The translations under genes and the position numbers were made by a program. A model generated the notes under the pieces. It was not told where the DNA came from and searched no databases. It saw only the letters and a list, made by a program, of their open reading frames with translations. Positions 53,598-62,853 of a stretch of DNA of 64,000 bases are shown piece after piece (position 1 is the stretch's first letter; each line of letters opens with the position of its first letter). Location: positions 4,464,001-4,528,000 of the forward strand of contig NZ_WWHU01000001.1 of the NCBI RefSeq assembly GCF_009862785.1, read 5' to 3'. Origin of the DNA: Gordonia sp. SID5947 (GTDB taxonomy: Bacteria; Actinomycetota; Actinomycetes; Mycobacteriales; Mycobacteriaceae).

Positions 53598-53766
53598 GCC
53601 CGTCTCGGGGCTCGTCTCCAGATGCGGCGTGAGCGGACCTCGACGTCAATAGTTGTCGTCGCGACCCGCTGGCACCGCAGTTGTATCCGTCGTCGCGCTG
53701 CACACCCTGCCGCGGCCGTGAATAATCGCGGCCAGGGGCGGCCGCACACGACCAGGTGGTGAGTTG

Positions 53767-54720
53767 ATGGACGTACGACCGACGAAGCTGGCGATCATCG
53801 GAGCGGGCGCGGTCGGCACCGCCGTCGCCTATGCGTCGCTGATCCGGGGCGTGGCACGGACGATCGCGTTGATGGACATCAACACCGCGAAGGTGACCGC
53901 CGAGGTCCTCGACATGTCGCATGGACTCGAGTTCGTCCCACGCGCCGACATCATCGGCGACGACGACGTGTCGGTCTGCGCCGATGCCGACGTGGTGGTC
54001 TTCACGGCAGGCGCGAAGCAGAAGCCCGGCCAATCGCGGCTGGACCTGGCCGAGGCCACCATCGGTCTGACGAAGAAGATCATGCCCGGCGTTCTCGAGG
54101 TGGCCCCGAACGCGGTCTATGTGATGGTCACCAACCCGGTCGACATCGTGACCTACGCGGCGCTGAAATTCAGTGGGCTGCCGAACAATCAGCTCTTCGG
54201 TTCGGGCACCGTGCTGGACTCGTCGCGACTGCGGTTCCTGATTGCGCAGCACTGCGATGTCGCAGTTCAGAACGTGCATGCCTACATCGTCGGCGAGCAC
54301 GGTGACAGCGAGATCCCGCTGTGGAGTTCGGCCAGCATCGGCGGTGTGCCGCTGCTGCAATGGAAGCCGTTGGGTGACGGTCAGGCCATCGACGGGGCCG
54401 CTCGCGAACGCATTCACCACGAGGTGATCCACGCCGCCTACAAGATCATCGAGGGCAAGGGCGCGACGAATTACGCGATCGGCCTGGCTGCCACCCGCAT
54501 CGTCGAGGCGGTGTTGAACAACGAGCACCGCGTGCTGCCGGTGTCGACGGTCGCCGCAGGCTACGAGGGGCTCGACGACGTATGTCTCTCGTTGCCGACC
54601 ATCGTCGACCGCGGGGGAGCGCGGACCCGCCTGGAGATGCCGATGTCCGATGAGGAGCTGTCCGGATTGATGACGTCGGCGGAAACCCTGCGGGCGATGC
54701 AGGCGAAATTCGGACTCTAG
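53767..54720 (+). CDS. ldh: L-lactate dehydrogenase
   Basis: 317 residues from ATG 53767 (TTG 53764 directly before it is in frame). NAD Rossmann motif IIGAGAVGTAVAYASLIRG, then FTAGAKQKPGQSRLDLAEAT, where Gln in the substrate loop marks lactate rather than malate specificity, MVTNPVDIVTYAALKFSGLP and the catalytic GEHGDSEIPLWSSASIGG with His178. It interconverts pyruvate and L-lactate with NADH. It is a single-gene unit between two terminators. Confidence 0.93.
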   Translation: MDVRPTKLAIIGAGAVGTAVAYASLIRGVARTIALMDINTAKVTAEVLDMSHGLEFVPRADIIGDDDVSVCADADVVVFTAGAKQKPGQSRLDLAEATIGLTKKIMPGVLEVAPNAVYVMVTNPVDIVTYAALKFSGLPNNQLFGSGTVLDSSRLRFLIAQHCDVAVQNVHAYIVGEHGDSEIPLWSSASIGGVPLLQWKPLGDGQAIDGAARERIHHEVIHAAYKIIEGKGATNYAIGLAATRIVEAVLNNEHRVLPVSTVAAGYEGLDDVCLSLPTIVDRGGARTRLEMPMSDEELSGLMTSAETLRAMQAKFGL

Positions 54721-54732
54721 CCATTCGGTCGT

Positions 54733-54751
54733 TCGGACCAACCTGGTCCGA
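54733..54751 (+). terminator. short hairpin after ldh
   Basis: TCGGACC-AACCT-GGTCCGA, a perfect 7-bp stem 12 nt after the ldh stop. Confidence 0.6.
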
Positions 54752-54819
54752 TTCCCGGTCCGAAGCCGCGGGGCTACCGTCAGCGCATTCGTCAACGAAT
54801 GTGGGAAGAGGTGGCTGCC

Positions 54820-55089
54820 ATGCAGTCCTCGCGGAAGATCGTCGTCGGGATGTTGGCAACGGTGACCCTGGCGGTCGCACCGTTGATGGTGGCTGCTCCG
54901 GCAGGTGCCTCTGCATACTCCAATTGCAAGGCGCTCAACGCCGACTACCCGCACGGTGTCGGTCAATCCGGTGCCGTCGACTCGACATCGGGCACGCCGG
55001 TCACCAACTTCACGGTGAACAACGACCTGTACAACCAGGAATCGTCGCACGACCGCGACAATGACGGCATCGCCTGTGAGAAACACTGA
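54820..55089 (+). CDS. small secreted excalibur-domain protein
   Basis: 89 residues from ATG 54820 with AGAGG upstream (ATG 54799 is also in frame). A signal peptide (VGMLATVTLAVAPLMVAAPA, cleavage near GASA) precedes an excalibur domain: YSNCKALNADYPHGVG and the closing DRDNDGIACEKH with Asp-Asp-Asp and the paired Cys. It probably binds calcium outside the cell. The nuclease at 17424-18497 carries the same domain at its C-terminus; here it stands alone. Confidence 0.85.
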   Translation: MQSSRKIVVGMLATVTLAVAPLMVAAPAGASAYSNCKALNADYPHGVGQSGAVDSTSGTPVTNFTVNNDLYNQESSHDRDNDGIACEKH

Positions 55090-55157
55090 ACGGTGTTCTC
55101 TCCGCATGAGGACGAGAACCGGCGTCTGGCAACCCCGACCGTCGTAACCTCTGGCGC

Positions 55158-55613
55158 ATGATCAACGGAATCAGCATCCACTCCATCTATGTGCTCGACC
55201 AGGACGCCGCACTCGAGTTCTACGTCGGCAAACTCGGTTTCGCGGTCACCTCCGATGTCGACATGGGATTCATGCGTTGGCTGACCATCGCCGCACCCGA
55301 TCAGCCCGACCGCGAGATCCTGCTCTCGATACCCGGGCCCCCGGCGATCTCGGACGAGGCCGCCGCCGGAGTTCGTGATCTGCTCACCAGCGGCGCGCTC
55401 GGGACGACCATCCTCGCCACCGACGACTGCCCGAGCACCTACGCCGACCTGGTGGCCAAGGGCGTCGAGTTCACGCAGGAACCGGTAGACCAGCCGTACG
55501 GCGTCGACTGTGCGTTCCGCGACCCGTTCGGCAACCACCTCCGGATGACCCAGCGGACCGACGTACGCGAGGTCTCCGACGACGACATCGCACGGTGGGC
55601 GCCCGAGCGCTGA
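55158..55613 (+). CDS. VOC/glyoxalase-fold protein
   Basis: 151 residues. The vicinal oxygen chelate pattern is SIYVLDQDAALEFYVGKLGF at the start and CAFRDPFGNHLRMTQ at the end, with Glu/His-type metal positions. Enzymatic role is unknown; such proteins include dioxygenases, resistance proteins and glyoxalases. It is a single small gene 68 nt after the excalibur gene. Confidence 0.82.
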   Translation: MINGISIHSIYVLDQDAALEFYVGKLGFAVTSDVDMGFMRWLTIAAPDQPDREILLSIPGPPAISDEAAAGVRDLLTSGALGTTILATDDCPSTYADLVAKGVEFTQEPVDQPYGVDCAFRDPFGNHLRMTQRTDVREVSDDDIARWAPER

Positions 55614-55665
55614 AGCAATTTCGCGCGGAGTGGAACCGATCAGGCCGCTCGATAGTCTGATACAT

Positions 55666-56496
55666 ATGCGTGACGACAAGCTGCTCACCCGCATCTCGGC
55701 CCTGCTGCGGCAGGCCGAGGGCACCGACAATCCGCACGAGGCGGAGACGTTCATGCAGGCGGCGCAGCGTCTGGCGACCGCGGCATCGATCGACCTGGCG
55801 GTGGCCCGCTCGCACGATCCGGCGGACCGGCGCGACACCGCGCCGGTCACCCGGCAGATCTCCATCGGTACCGCCGGGAAACGCGGCTTGCGCACATATG
55901 TGCAACTGTTCGTCGCGATCGCGCAGGCCAACGACGTGACCGTCGACGTGGCCGGCAACTCGACGTTCGTCATGGCCTACGGGTTCGGGTCCGACATCGA
56001 CACCTGCGAGACCCTCTACACGTCGTTGGTGGTGCAGATGGTGGCGGCCAGCGACGCCTACCTGAGGTCGGGCGCCTACAAGGGTGAAGAGTTCTCCCGG
56101 GTCGTCACCCGTGGGGGCGGGTGGCGGGCGCGACGGGTCGTCGAGACCAAGCCGCTCTCACCGATCACCGCGCGACTCAACTTCCAGTCGGCGTTCGCCG
56201 AGCGGATCGGCAAGCGGCTCAGCGAGGCCCGAGAGGACGCCCGCGCCGAGGCGCTCAACGCCGACCCGGACGGCGCGCGAAAGCCCTCGTCGACAGCAGT
56301 GGCCTTGCGAGACAAGGAGATCGAGGTCGCTGACTTCTATCGTTCGGAGTCGAAGGCGAGGGGCACGTGGCGGCCGGCGAGTTCGTCGGCAGGCTATTCC
56401 GAGGCCGCCCGTCGGGCGGGCGACCGTGCGGGACGCCGCGCGCGAATCGGCGCCGATCGCGAATTCGGTGGTCCTCGGGGCGAATTGGAGGGATGA
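55666..56496 (+). CDS. DUF2786 domain protein
   Basis: 276 residues from ATG 55666. The DUF2786 start KLLTRISALLRQAEGTDNPH EAETFMQAAQRLAT is at the N-terminus; then an SIGTAGKRGLRTYVQLFVAI block and a C-terminal Arg-rich tail. Upstream GATAGTCTGATACATATG offers a -10 directly before the ATG, hinting at a leaderless mRNA. The 3' end overlaps the convergent YihY gene by 103 nt. Function of DUF2786 is unknown; related proteins occur in phages. Confidence 0.8.
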   Translation: MRDDKLLTRISALLRQAEGTDNPHEAETFMQAAQRLATAASIDLAVARSHDPADRRDTAPVTRQISIGTAGKRGLRTYVQLFVAIAQANDVTVDVAGNSTFVMAYGFGSDIDTCETLYTSLVVQMVAASDAYLRSGAYKGEEFSRVVTRGGGWRARRVVETKPLSPITARLNFQSAFAERIGKRLSEAREDARAEALNADPDGARKPSSTAVALRDKEIEVADFYRSESKARGTWRPASSSAGYSEAARRAGDRAGRRARIGADREFGGPRGELEG

Positions 56497-57497
56497 GGCG
56501 CTGGAGGGTGAAACGCCAGGGGTGAGAAGCTACGGTCCGGTCGGGTCGTCGGGGAGGTGGGCGCCAGGGTGAACGCGTTGTCTCGCTGGACGCGTCGCGA
56601 GGGCCGGGGAGCCCCGACATGAGCACGCATCCACGTCCCGACCGTCCCTTCGTCGGAGACCAGCGAATGGATGACGACGGCACAGACCACCACGATCCCC
56701 GCGAAGAAGAACAACCAGCTGATCGCCACGAACACCATGCCGAGTGTGCCGTAGTGGTTGGTGGTCTCGCCCATGATCGTCGGCAGGGCGAGCCGACTGC
56801 CCACCATCAGGACGGTGACGAAGATGCCGGTGACCGCACCGTTGAGCGCCAGCAGGCGCATCGGGACCTGCGAACTCACCAGCAGCCGCGGCAGTGTCGC
56901 CCACATGATCGACCAGATGAGAAAGGTCGCCACGATCTCGAGCGTCACCCCCAGTGCACCGTATCCGTCGATCGTGACGTCGGTGAACGAGATGCCGTGC
57001 AGCGAGGCGGCGAGCCCTTGCGCGACCACGCCGAGCGGGATGGCGAAGATGACCACCACCCACCGCCACCAACCCGAGATGGGGAGTTTGTTCACCTCCC
57101 ACACCGACACATACATGCGACCCAGGGCGCGCGAGAGGGAGGTGGCGCCGCCGATCGTCATCAGGGCGCCCAGGATGCCGAAGGCGGTGAGGGACTGCGG
57201 GGTGCTGGTGGAAGCGATGTCGACGCGCCCCGGGTCGACGCGCCCCGGGTCGACGCCGAGGCCGTCGAGCGCCTTGGTCAGGTAGGTGTGATTCGGCAAC
57301 GCGGTGAGCAGGATGACGATGGGAAGCACCGAGGTGAAGGCCTGGGCGGCGAGCGTCATGGCGCGATCGGTCAGGTCGTTCACCGCGAGATCGCGAATGA
57401 TCCGCAGAACGAGGTTCGCACCGGGGATCCGACGCGCGCGGTCGGCGATGGCCAGGCCGCGGGCCCTGGTCCGAGCGCCCAGAGACGGAGAACTCAC
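56394..57497 (-). CDS. YihY/virulence factor BrkB family membrane protein (copy 2)
   Basis: 367 residues from GTG 57497 with AAAGGAG 9 nt upstream. Six membrane helices: DLTDRAMTLAAQAFTSVLPI opens the core, SLSRALGRMYVSVWEVNK follows, and the last helices end WLFFFAGIVVVCAVVIHSLV. It is a divergent relative of the YihY gene at 19381. The nucleotide repeat at 57226-57256 duplicates VDPGR. The Pro/Arg-rich C-terminal 75 residues overlap the DUF2786 gene in antisense and may be spurious or simply tolerated. Confidence 0.8.
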   Translation of the reverse strand: MSSPSLGARTRARGLAIADRARRIPGANLVLRIIRDLAVNDLTDRAMTLAAQAFTSVLPIVILLTALPNHTYLTKALDGLGVDPGRVDPGRVDIASTSTPQSLTAFGILGALMTIGGATSLSRALGRMYVSVWEVNKLPISGWWRWVVVIFAIPLGVVAQGLAASLHGISFTDVTIDGYGALGVTLEIVATFLIWSIMWATLPRLLVSSQVPMRLLALNGAVTGIFVTVLMVGSRLALPTIMGETTNHYGTLGMVFVAISWLFFFAGIVVVCAVVIHSLVSDEGTVGTWMRAHVGAPRPSRRVQRDNAFTLAPTSPTTRPDRSFSPLAFHPPAPHPSNSPRGPPNSRSAPIRARRPARSPARRAASE

Positions 57498-57594
57498 GGT
57501 GGACGTCTCCTTTCCGGGGAGCTGCCGGGGCGGGGGACCGACGGTCAGAGCGTAATGGGTGTTCGGACGCCGAGGGGATTCGGCGGGTGATGGC

Positions 57595-58101
57595 GTGACC
57601 ACGCGGCCGCGTGACTCCGGCCGCGCCCGGCTCTATGAGGCCGAACGTCTGGTGCACCGGATGTTCGATCGCGCCGTATCGAACCGCACGGTCCAGATCG
57701 CCGGAACCGAGCTCACCCTGCCCGTCGAGGCACACTTCGGGTCGATCGCGTCGGTCCGCGATTACGTCGATCGCGTGCTGGCGATGCCGTCGGTCCGTGC
57801 CCGGTTCGGGCGCGCGACCCTGCCGGTACGGGTCAGGGAGCGTCGGGGTCATCGGTCGGCGGAGTATGTGCGATCCCCGGATGCCGAGCCGCAGATCGCG
57901 ATCCCGTCGTCAGCCGATGGTCGATGGGCGCTGCGCGAACTCGTGGTGCTTCACGAGCTCGCCCATCACCTCGACGAATCGTCGGGGCCGGCGCACGGTC
58001 GCGGGTTCGCCGTCGGACTGACGGATCTGGTGACGCTCGTCCTGGGGCCGGAGGCGGGTTTCGTCTATCGCGTGGTCTTCGGTGACAGCGGAGTGGTGTG
58101 A
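57595..58101 (+). CDS. TIGR04338-type metallohydrolase
   Basis: 168 residues from GTG 57595. The zinc site [20 protein letters not shown], with two His and Glu and a later His in the GPAHG segment, is the family signature; [18 protein letters not shown] and [20 protein letters not shown] precede it. The family (related to Rv0185) occurs only in actinobacteria and has no assigned substrate. It lies 7 nt upstream of an ABC ATPase gene, so it may be an operon member. Confidence 0.85.
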   Translation: MTTRPRDSGRARLYEAERLVHRMFDRAVSNRTVQIAGTELTLPVEAHFGSIASVRDYVDRVLAMPSVRARFGRATLPVRVRERRGHRSAEYVRSPDAEPQIAIPSSADGRWALRELVVLHELAHHLDESSGPAHGRGFAVGLTDLVTLVLGPEAGFVYRVVFGDSGVV

Positions 58102-58108
58102 TAACCCT

Positions 58109-59011
58109 GTGGACCTCATCGTTGATGTCGAAGGATTGTCGAAATCGTTCGGTCGGACACGCGCACTGAACGGGCTGACCTTGGCCGTCGAACCCGGTCG
58201 CGTGCACGGATTTCTCGGTCCCAACGGTGCCGGGAAGTCGACGACCATCCGGACCGTCCTGGGACTGATCAAAGCGGATACGGGACGGATCCGATTGTTC
58301 GGACGTGATCCGTGGAAGGACGCCGTACGCCTGCATCGACGGCTCGCGTATGTGCCGGGTGACGTCGCGCTGTGGCCCGACCTGACCGGTGGCGAGTGCA
58401 TCGACGTTCTCGCGTCGGGGGGCGCGGGCCTCGACTCGCGCCGTCGCGCGGAGTTCGTCGAACGCTTCGGACTCGACGTCACCAAGAAGGTCGACGAGTA
58501 CTCCAAGGGCAACCGGCAGAAGGTGGCGTTGATCGCGGCGCTGGCCTCCCGCGCGGAACTGCTCATCCTCGACGAACCGACGTCGGGGCTCGACCCGCTG
58601 ATGGAGGAGGTCTTCCAGCACGCCGTGCGCGACCGGGTCGCGCAGGGAGTCACCGTGCTGCTGTCGAGCCACATCCTTGCGGAGGTGGAGGCTCTGAGCG
58701 ACGCGGTGACCATCATCCGCGACGGTGCCACCGTGCGGTCCGGGGGACTCGACGAGTTGCGCAAGGGATCACGGACTCGTGTCCTCGCCCGAACCCACCG
58801 TCGTCCCACCGGCCTCGACGCTGTCGACGGGGTGGTCGGGTTGCAGGTGTCCGCCGGCCACGACACGACCTTCGACGTTCGATTCGACGTCGGATCGGCA
58901 GCCCTCGAGGAGGCCCTCGCCGCGGTGCTGGCGGCCGGCGTGGCTTCTCTCACCGTCCGGCCCCCGAGCCTCGACGAGTTGTTCTTGAGTTCGTACAGCG
59001 GAGTCGGGTGA
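58109..59011 (+). CDS. ABC transporter ATP-binding protein
   Basis: 300 residues from GTG 58109. Walker [11 protein letters not shown] near residue 42, signature [11 protein letters not shown], Walker [13 protein letters not shown] and the H-loop SSHI are complete. The C-terminal 90 residues form an extra domain typical of export ATPases of the antibiotic and lipid type. The stop overlaps the permease start as ATGA. The frame opens 9 codons upstream but overlaps the metallohydrolase gene. Confidence 0.93.
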   Translation: MDLIVDVEGLSKSFGRTRALNGLTLAVEPGRVHGFLGPNGAGKSTTIRTVLGLIKADTGRIRLFGRDPWKDAVRLHRRLAYVPGDVALWPDLTGGECIDVLASGGAGLDSRRRAEFVERFGLDVTKKVDEYSKGNRQKVALIAALASRAELLILDEPTSGLDPLMEEVFQHAVRDRVAQGVTVLLSSHILAEVEALSDAVTIIRDGATVRSGGLDELRKGSRTRVLARTHRRPTGLDAVDGVVGLQVSAGHDTTFDVRFDVGSAALEEALAAVLAAGVASLTVRPPSLDELFLSSYSGVG

Positions 59012-60645
59012 TGACCGTCGTCGCGGAACGGCGTGGCTCGACGGAGGCCGCCGGGGCGGCCGCGGCAGGTGTCGGGCCGATGCTTCGCCTGCAGTGGCGG
59101 ACCGGCTGGAAGGTCTATCTGACCTGGGTCGTGTCGGTGGTGGCGGGCTACGTCGCGACCATCGTCGCCATCGACCGCACCTACGGCACGCCGGAGCTGC
59201 TCGCTTCCTATGGTCGTGCGGTATCCGGAGATGCCGCGATCGCCGCGATCAACGGGACCCCCTATGGGGCAGACAATCTCGGGGGCGTGGCGGCGAACGA
59301 GTTCGCCTTTGTCGCGGCGATCGCGCTGCCGTTGATGGCGACCCATCTCGTCGTCCGGTTCACGCGCACCCCGGAGGAGTCCGGGCTGCTGGAGTTGATG
59401 CGATCACGCGCCGTCGCCTCCTGGGCGCCGCACGTCGCAGCGGTGGTGGGTGCGCTCGTGTCGCTTCTGTTCGTCGCGATCGGGATTCTGATCACCCTGG
59501 TGGCCGAGGGCGGCGATGCGCAGCGGGCTGTGCTGTACGCGAGTTCTTTGTTCGCTCTCGGTGCGGTGTGGACCGGTACCGCCCTGTGCGCCGCCCAATG
59601 GATCCGGCGGGCTCGCAAGGCCTACACCGCGAGTCTGGTGGTCCTCGGGCTCGCCTATGCGACCCGCGCCATCGGTGACGTCGGCGACTCGGCGTGGAAG
59701 TGGTTGTCGCCGTTGGCCTGGCAGCAGGAGACCCGGCCGTTCGCGTCGGACGCGCGCTGGTGGCCGATCGCTCTCGCCGTCGGCGTCGCCGCGGCGCTGA
59801 TCGTGGTCGGGGCGTCGCTGTCCGCGCGCCGTGATCTGGGATCAGGGTTGCTCGCGGCCCGCCCGGGACCCGGGTCGGCCGGCGGGATGATCCGTTCGGT
59901 CCTCGGACGTGCGGTGGTCGAACATCGGGGCTCGATCGCGGGCTGGACCGTCGGCGGACTGGCCGTGGCAGTCGTGTTCGGCGGCCTCGCCCAGGAGGTC
60001 GCCGACGCGGTGGCCGGCAATCCACAACTGGCGCAGGCGCTCGGAGGAGGTGACTCGTCACACGGGATCGATACCTACCTGGCGCTGACCATCGCGATCC
60101 TCGCGCTGATGGCCGGGGGCTATCTCATCTCGGCGGTCGGGCGGCTGCGTTCCGACGAGCACACCGGACGGCTGGAGCTGATGTTGTCGCAAGCGGTCGC
60201 GCGGCCGCGGTGGATCGTGACGCAGCTGTCGGTGATCCTGGTGGGGCTGCTCCTCGTCCTGATCGTCCCGACCTTCGCCCTCGGTGTGGTGGTCGGCGTG
60301 CAGGTCGACGATGCGGGGGAGGTGGGCCGAAATGTCCTCGCGGGCCTGGAGTACCTCCCGGCGGTCGCGGTCTTCGGCGCGATCGGGACCGCTCTGTTCG
60401 GATGGTGGCCGCGAGCCCAGTCCGTGGTGTGGGCGTTGCTCGGCTACGCGACCTTCGTCGCATTTCTCGGTGCGACGCTCGACTGGCCGACATGGGCGCT
60501 GCGGATCTCGCCGCTGTACTCCGTCGGGACGGTGCCGGCCGAGGACGCATCCGTGGCCGGGATCGTCGTCCTGACCGCGGTCGCGGTGGTCGTCGGCGGT
60601 CTCGGGGTGATCGGTTTCGCCCGCCGCGACGTCCCCGCACCGTGA
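59011..60645 (+). CDS. large ABC exporter permease (two fused 6-helix halves)
   Basis: 544 residues from ATG 59011. About twelve hydrophobic segments fall in two halves (residues about 30-275 and 290-540), each beginning with an amphipathic Arg-rich stretch (LRLQWRTGWKVYLTWVVSVV and VLGRAVVEHRGSIAGWTVGG). This tandem arrangement with conserved RTPEESGLLELMRSRAVASW and DEHTGRLELMLSQAVARPRW in each half is that of the actinobacterial polyketide/antibiotic exporter permeases (TnrB-like). Substrate unknown. The partner ATPase is directly upstream. Confidence 0.88.
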   Translation: MTVVAERRGSTEAAGAAAAGVGPMLRLQWRTGWKVYLTWVVSVVAGYVATIVAIDRTYGTPELLASYGRAVSGDAAIAAINGTPYGADNLGGVAANEFAFVAAIALPLMATHLVVRFTRTPEESGLLELMRSRAVASWAPHVAAVVGALVSLLFVAIGILITLVAEGGDAQRAVLYASSLFALGAVWTGTALCAAQWIRRARKAYTASLVVLGLAYATRAIGDVGDSAWKWLSPLAWQQETRPFASDARWWPIALAVGVAAALIVVGASLSARRDLGSGLLAARPGPGSAGGMIRSVLGRAVVEHRGSIAGWTVGGLAVAVVFGGLAQEVADAVAGNPQLAQALGGGDSSHGIDTYLALTIAILALMAGGYLISAVGRLRSDEHTGRLELMLSQAVARPRWIVTQLSVILVGLLLVLIVPTFALGVVVGVQVDDAGEVGRNVLAGLEYLPAVAVFGAIGTALFGWWPRAQSVVWALLGYATFVAFLGATLDWPTWALRISPLYSVGTVPAEDASVAGIVVLTAVAVVVGGLGVIGFARRDVPAP

Positions 60646-60660
60646 CGATCTCGTCCCCGG

Positions 60661-62682
60661 TTACCAGCTGCCGCCCGAACAGAACGTCAGATGGCTGGGG
60701 TGCCGCGGGTCGAGCACCAGCCGCTGCCGGCGACCGCGCGCCTTGATCAGGTCGGGCACCACGGTGAGGTACCGCGGGAAGCTGGCCGCGTAGACGTCTA
60801 CGCGCAGCCGGTGTCCCGGCTCGAGGACGGCGTCGGTGGGGACCAGGTCCACGTCGATGCGGACCGGCTCGTCCGCCGGTACCGGCAGTTTCCGCTTGCG
60901 CGACAGATAGTGATGGGCCGAGAGCAGGCTTCCGTCGGCGGCATATGTCGACTGGGACGGATCGAGCGCGCGGTTCGATGCCGAGAGGGCGCCGTTGGTC
61001 AGCACGGTCGACGTCCCGTCGGGCGCGACGTCGTTGACGGTGACCGCCCAGATCGCCTCGTGCGCGGTGGTGGCCACGTTCAGTCGCAGGTTCATCGGTC
61101 CGCTGATCGTCGTCGACTCGTCGACCGGTGCCGTGGTGAACGACAGTCCGCCCCGTTCCTGGAACCGCGCATCGGCGGTGAACGAGCGGCCGAAGATCAT
61201 CGTGGCGCCGGCGGTCACCTGAGTCATGTCACGCGAAACCGCGCCCCGCGCGTCCGGATGGACGGTGAGCGACGACATGCGGTCGACGGGGCTCGCGCTC
61301 AGAGAGCCGTCGTGTGTGGCGTGGTCGGCGGTGCCCGACGGGGCGTCGGTCAGATAGAGCCGCTGCGTGACCACCCCGGGCCGAGGGAAGCTCGGGCCGG
61401 AGGTCCACGCGCCGCCCTGCTGCAACATGGTGACCGGACCGTAGTACTCGATCCCGTTGCGATGACCCTTGAGCCAGCGGTCGAACCACGCTCGCTCCAG
61501 CACATCGAGCCGAGGTGGCGCGAACTTTCCGCCGTATCCCGACCCGACGTCGACGTGGTACCCGTCTCCGACCACCATCTGCTTGCGCCCGGGCTCCATC
61601 TGGAGCCGCTCGTAGACTCCCGTCGCGCTGCGGCCGAAGAGATCGTGCCACGCGCCGACGGTGAAGGTGGGGGCCTCGATCCGGTCGACCACGGGGTCGC
61701 GCTCATCGAAGTAGGGGTCGTCGAAGATCCGGTCGTCGCGGGCGGTGAGGAACCCCCAGAGCAACGAGGTGATCTCGGTGGCGGGTGACTTCAGCCGATC
61801 GCGCAGCCAGCGTGCCGTGTCACCGCGGAAGACGTCGCGGACCGGGCTCGACGGATTGGGCAGCCACTTCAGCAGATTGACCACCGACAGCCAGGTGGGG
61901 ATGAACGCCGACGGCATGCCGCCGGTGATGTAGATGTCGCGGACGATGTCGTCGCAACCCTCCACCGCGAAGACGGCCTTGACCGCAGGCAGCCGTTTGT
62001 CGGCCGCCTGCAGCGAGTTGATCGCCGAGTACGACCAGCCGGTCAGCCCGACGGAACCGTCGCACCAGTCCTGTTCGGTCATCCAGTCGATGATCTCGAC
62101 CGAGTCCGCCTGTTCGCGGGCGCCCAGGATCTGCCACTTGCCCTGGCTCGCGCCGGTGCCCCGGACGTCGACGATGACCTGCACGTAGCCGCTGCGGACG
62201 AGGTTCCGGTTGATTCCGAAGACGTCGAGCACCCCGCCGGAGAGGGTCTTGGTCAAGGTGGTGAGACCTTCGAGACCGGTTCCCGCCCCGTCCATGGACG
62301 CCGACGCCGTCTGCAGGGCCTTGCTGAGTCCGGGTGCGTGCAGCGCGTGGTCGAGGGCGTCGATCGCGACCCGGTTGTAGGGGTTGATGTTGAGAATCGC
62401 AGGGTAGGGCGTGAGGACCGTCTGACCGAACCGGTTGGCCGGGCGGACCACCGTTGCCCGCAGCCGGACACCGTCGCTCATGGTGAGGACCACGTCGCGG
62501 TCGATCGCCACGCGCGGATAGAGCTGCTTGCCGTCGACCTGTTCGCGCCAGCGGATGCCGTCGGAGCCGCCGGTGGGATCGCCGAGAGGAAGCGAACCGA
62601 AATGCGGGGCGCTGCCGGTTCCGACCGGCCGCGCAGTGCGTCCGCGGCGTGGTTGCGCGGGTTGGTCCAACTGGTACGTCAT
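60661..62682 (-). CDS. CocE/NonD-type alpha/beta hydrolase (X-Pro dipeptidyl-peptidase S15-like)
   Basis: 673 residues. The S15 catalytic domain spans about 50-370: VVLTMSDGVRLRATVVRPAN, YVQVIVDVRGTGASQGKW, the nucleophile elbow GLTGWSYSAINS with Ser217, and VGDGYHVDVGSGYGGKFAP near the catalytic His. The C-terminal 230 residues are the jelly-roll X-Pro dipeptidyl-peptidase C domain (RVDVYAASFPRYLTVVPDLI). It hydrolyses esters or short acyl peptides; cocaine esterase and glutaryl-7-ACA acylase are relatives. No signal peptide is apparent. It is convergent with the ABC operon, 15 nt apart. Confidence 0.88.
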   Translation of the reverse strand: MTYQLDQPAQPRRGRTARPVGTGSAPHFGSLPLGDPTGGSDGIRWREQVDGKQLYPRVAIDRDVVLTMSDGVRLRATVVRPANRFGQTVLTPYPAILNINPYNRVAIDALDHALHAPGLSKALQTASASMDGAGTGLEGLTTLTKTLSGGVLDVFGINRNLVRSGYVQVIVDVRGTGASQGKWQILGAREQADSVEIIDWMTEQDWCDGSVGLTGWSYSAINSLQAADKRLPAVKAVFAVEGCDDIVRDIYITGGMPSAFIPTWLSVVNLLKWLPNPSSPVRDVFRGDTARWLRDRLKSPATEITSLLWGFLTARDDRIFDDPYFDERDPVVDRIEAPTFTVGAWHDLFGRSATGVYERLQMEPGRKQMVVGDGYHVDVGSGYGGKFAPPRLDVLERAWFDRWLKGHRNGIEYYGPVTMLQQGGAWTSGPSFPRPGVVTQRLYLTDAPSGTADHATHDGSLSASPVDRMSSLTVHPDARGAVSRDMTQVTAGATMIFGRSFTADARFQERGGLSFTTAPVDESTTISGPMNLRLNVATTAHEAIWAVTVNDVAPDGTSTVLTNGALSASNRALDPSQSTYAADGSLLSAHHYLSRKRKLPVPADEPVRIDVDLVPTDAVLEPGHRLRVDVYAASFPRYLTVVPDLIKARGRRQRLVLDPRHPSHLTFCSGGSW

Positions 62683-62853
62683 GGTGCATCACCCTGCCCA
62701 GGCGAGTGCCTCTCAGGTCATGCACGAGGGCATCGTCGCCAAACTCGATTCCCCGACACCCATCGTGTCGGCGGCGAGGTGACGGACGTTACACATGTGG
62801 CGTTCCTCACCTCGTCGGACGAGGGTATCTCAGCCCCGATATCGGATCGCTAA

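Noticed and set aside
52777..55107. 776-codon open frame on the minus strand
   Set aside because: Spans rplA, ldh and the excalibur gene in antisense; no recognisable domain, so a high-GC shadow.
62719..62781. 20-codon frame in the gap after the CocE-type gene
   Set aside because: Too short, no ribosome-binding site and no distinctive composition.
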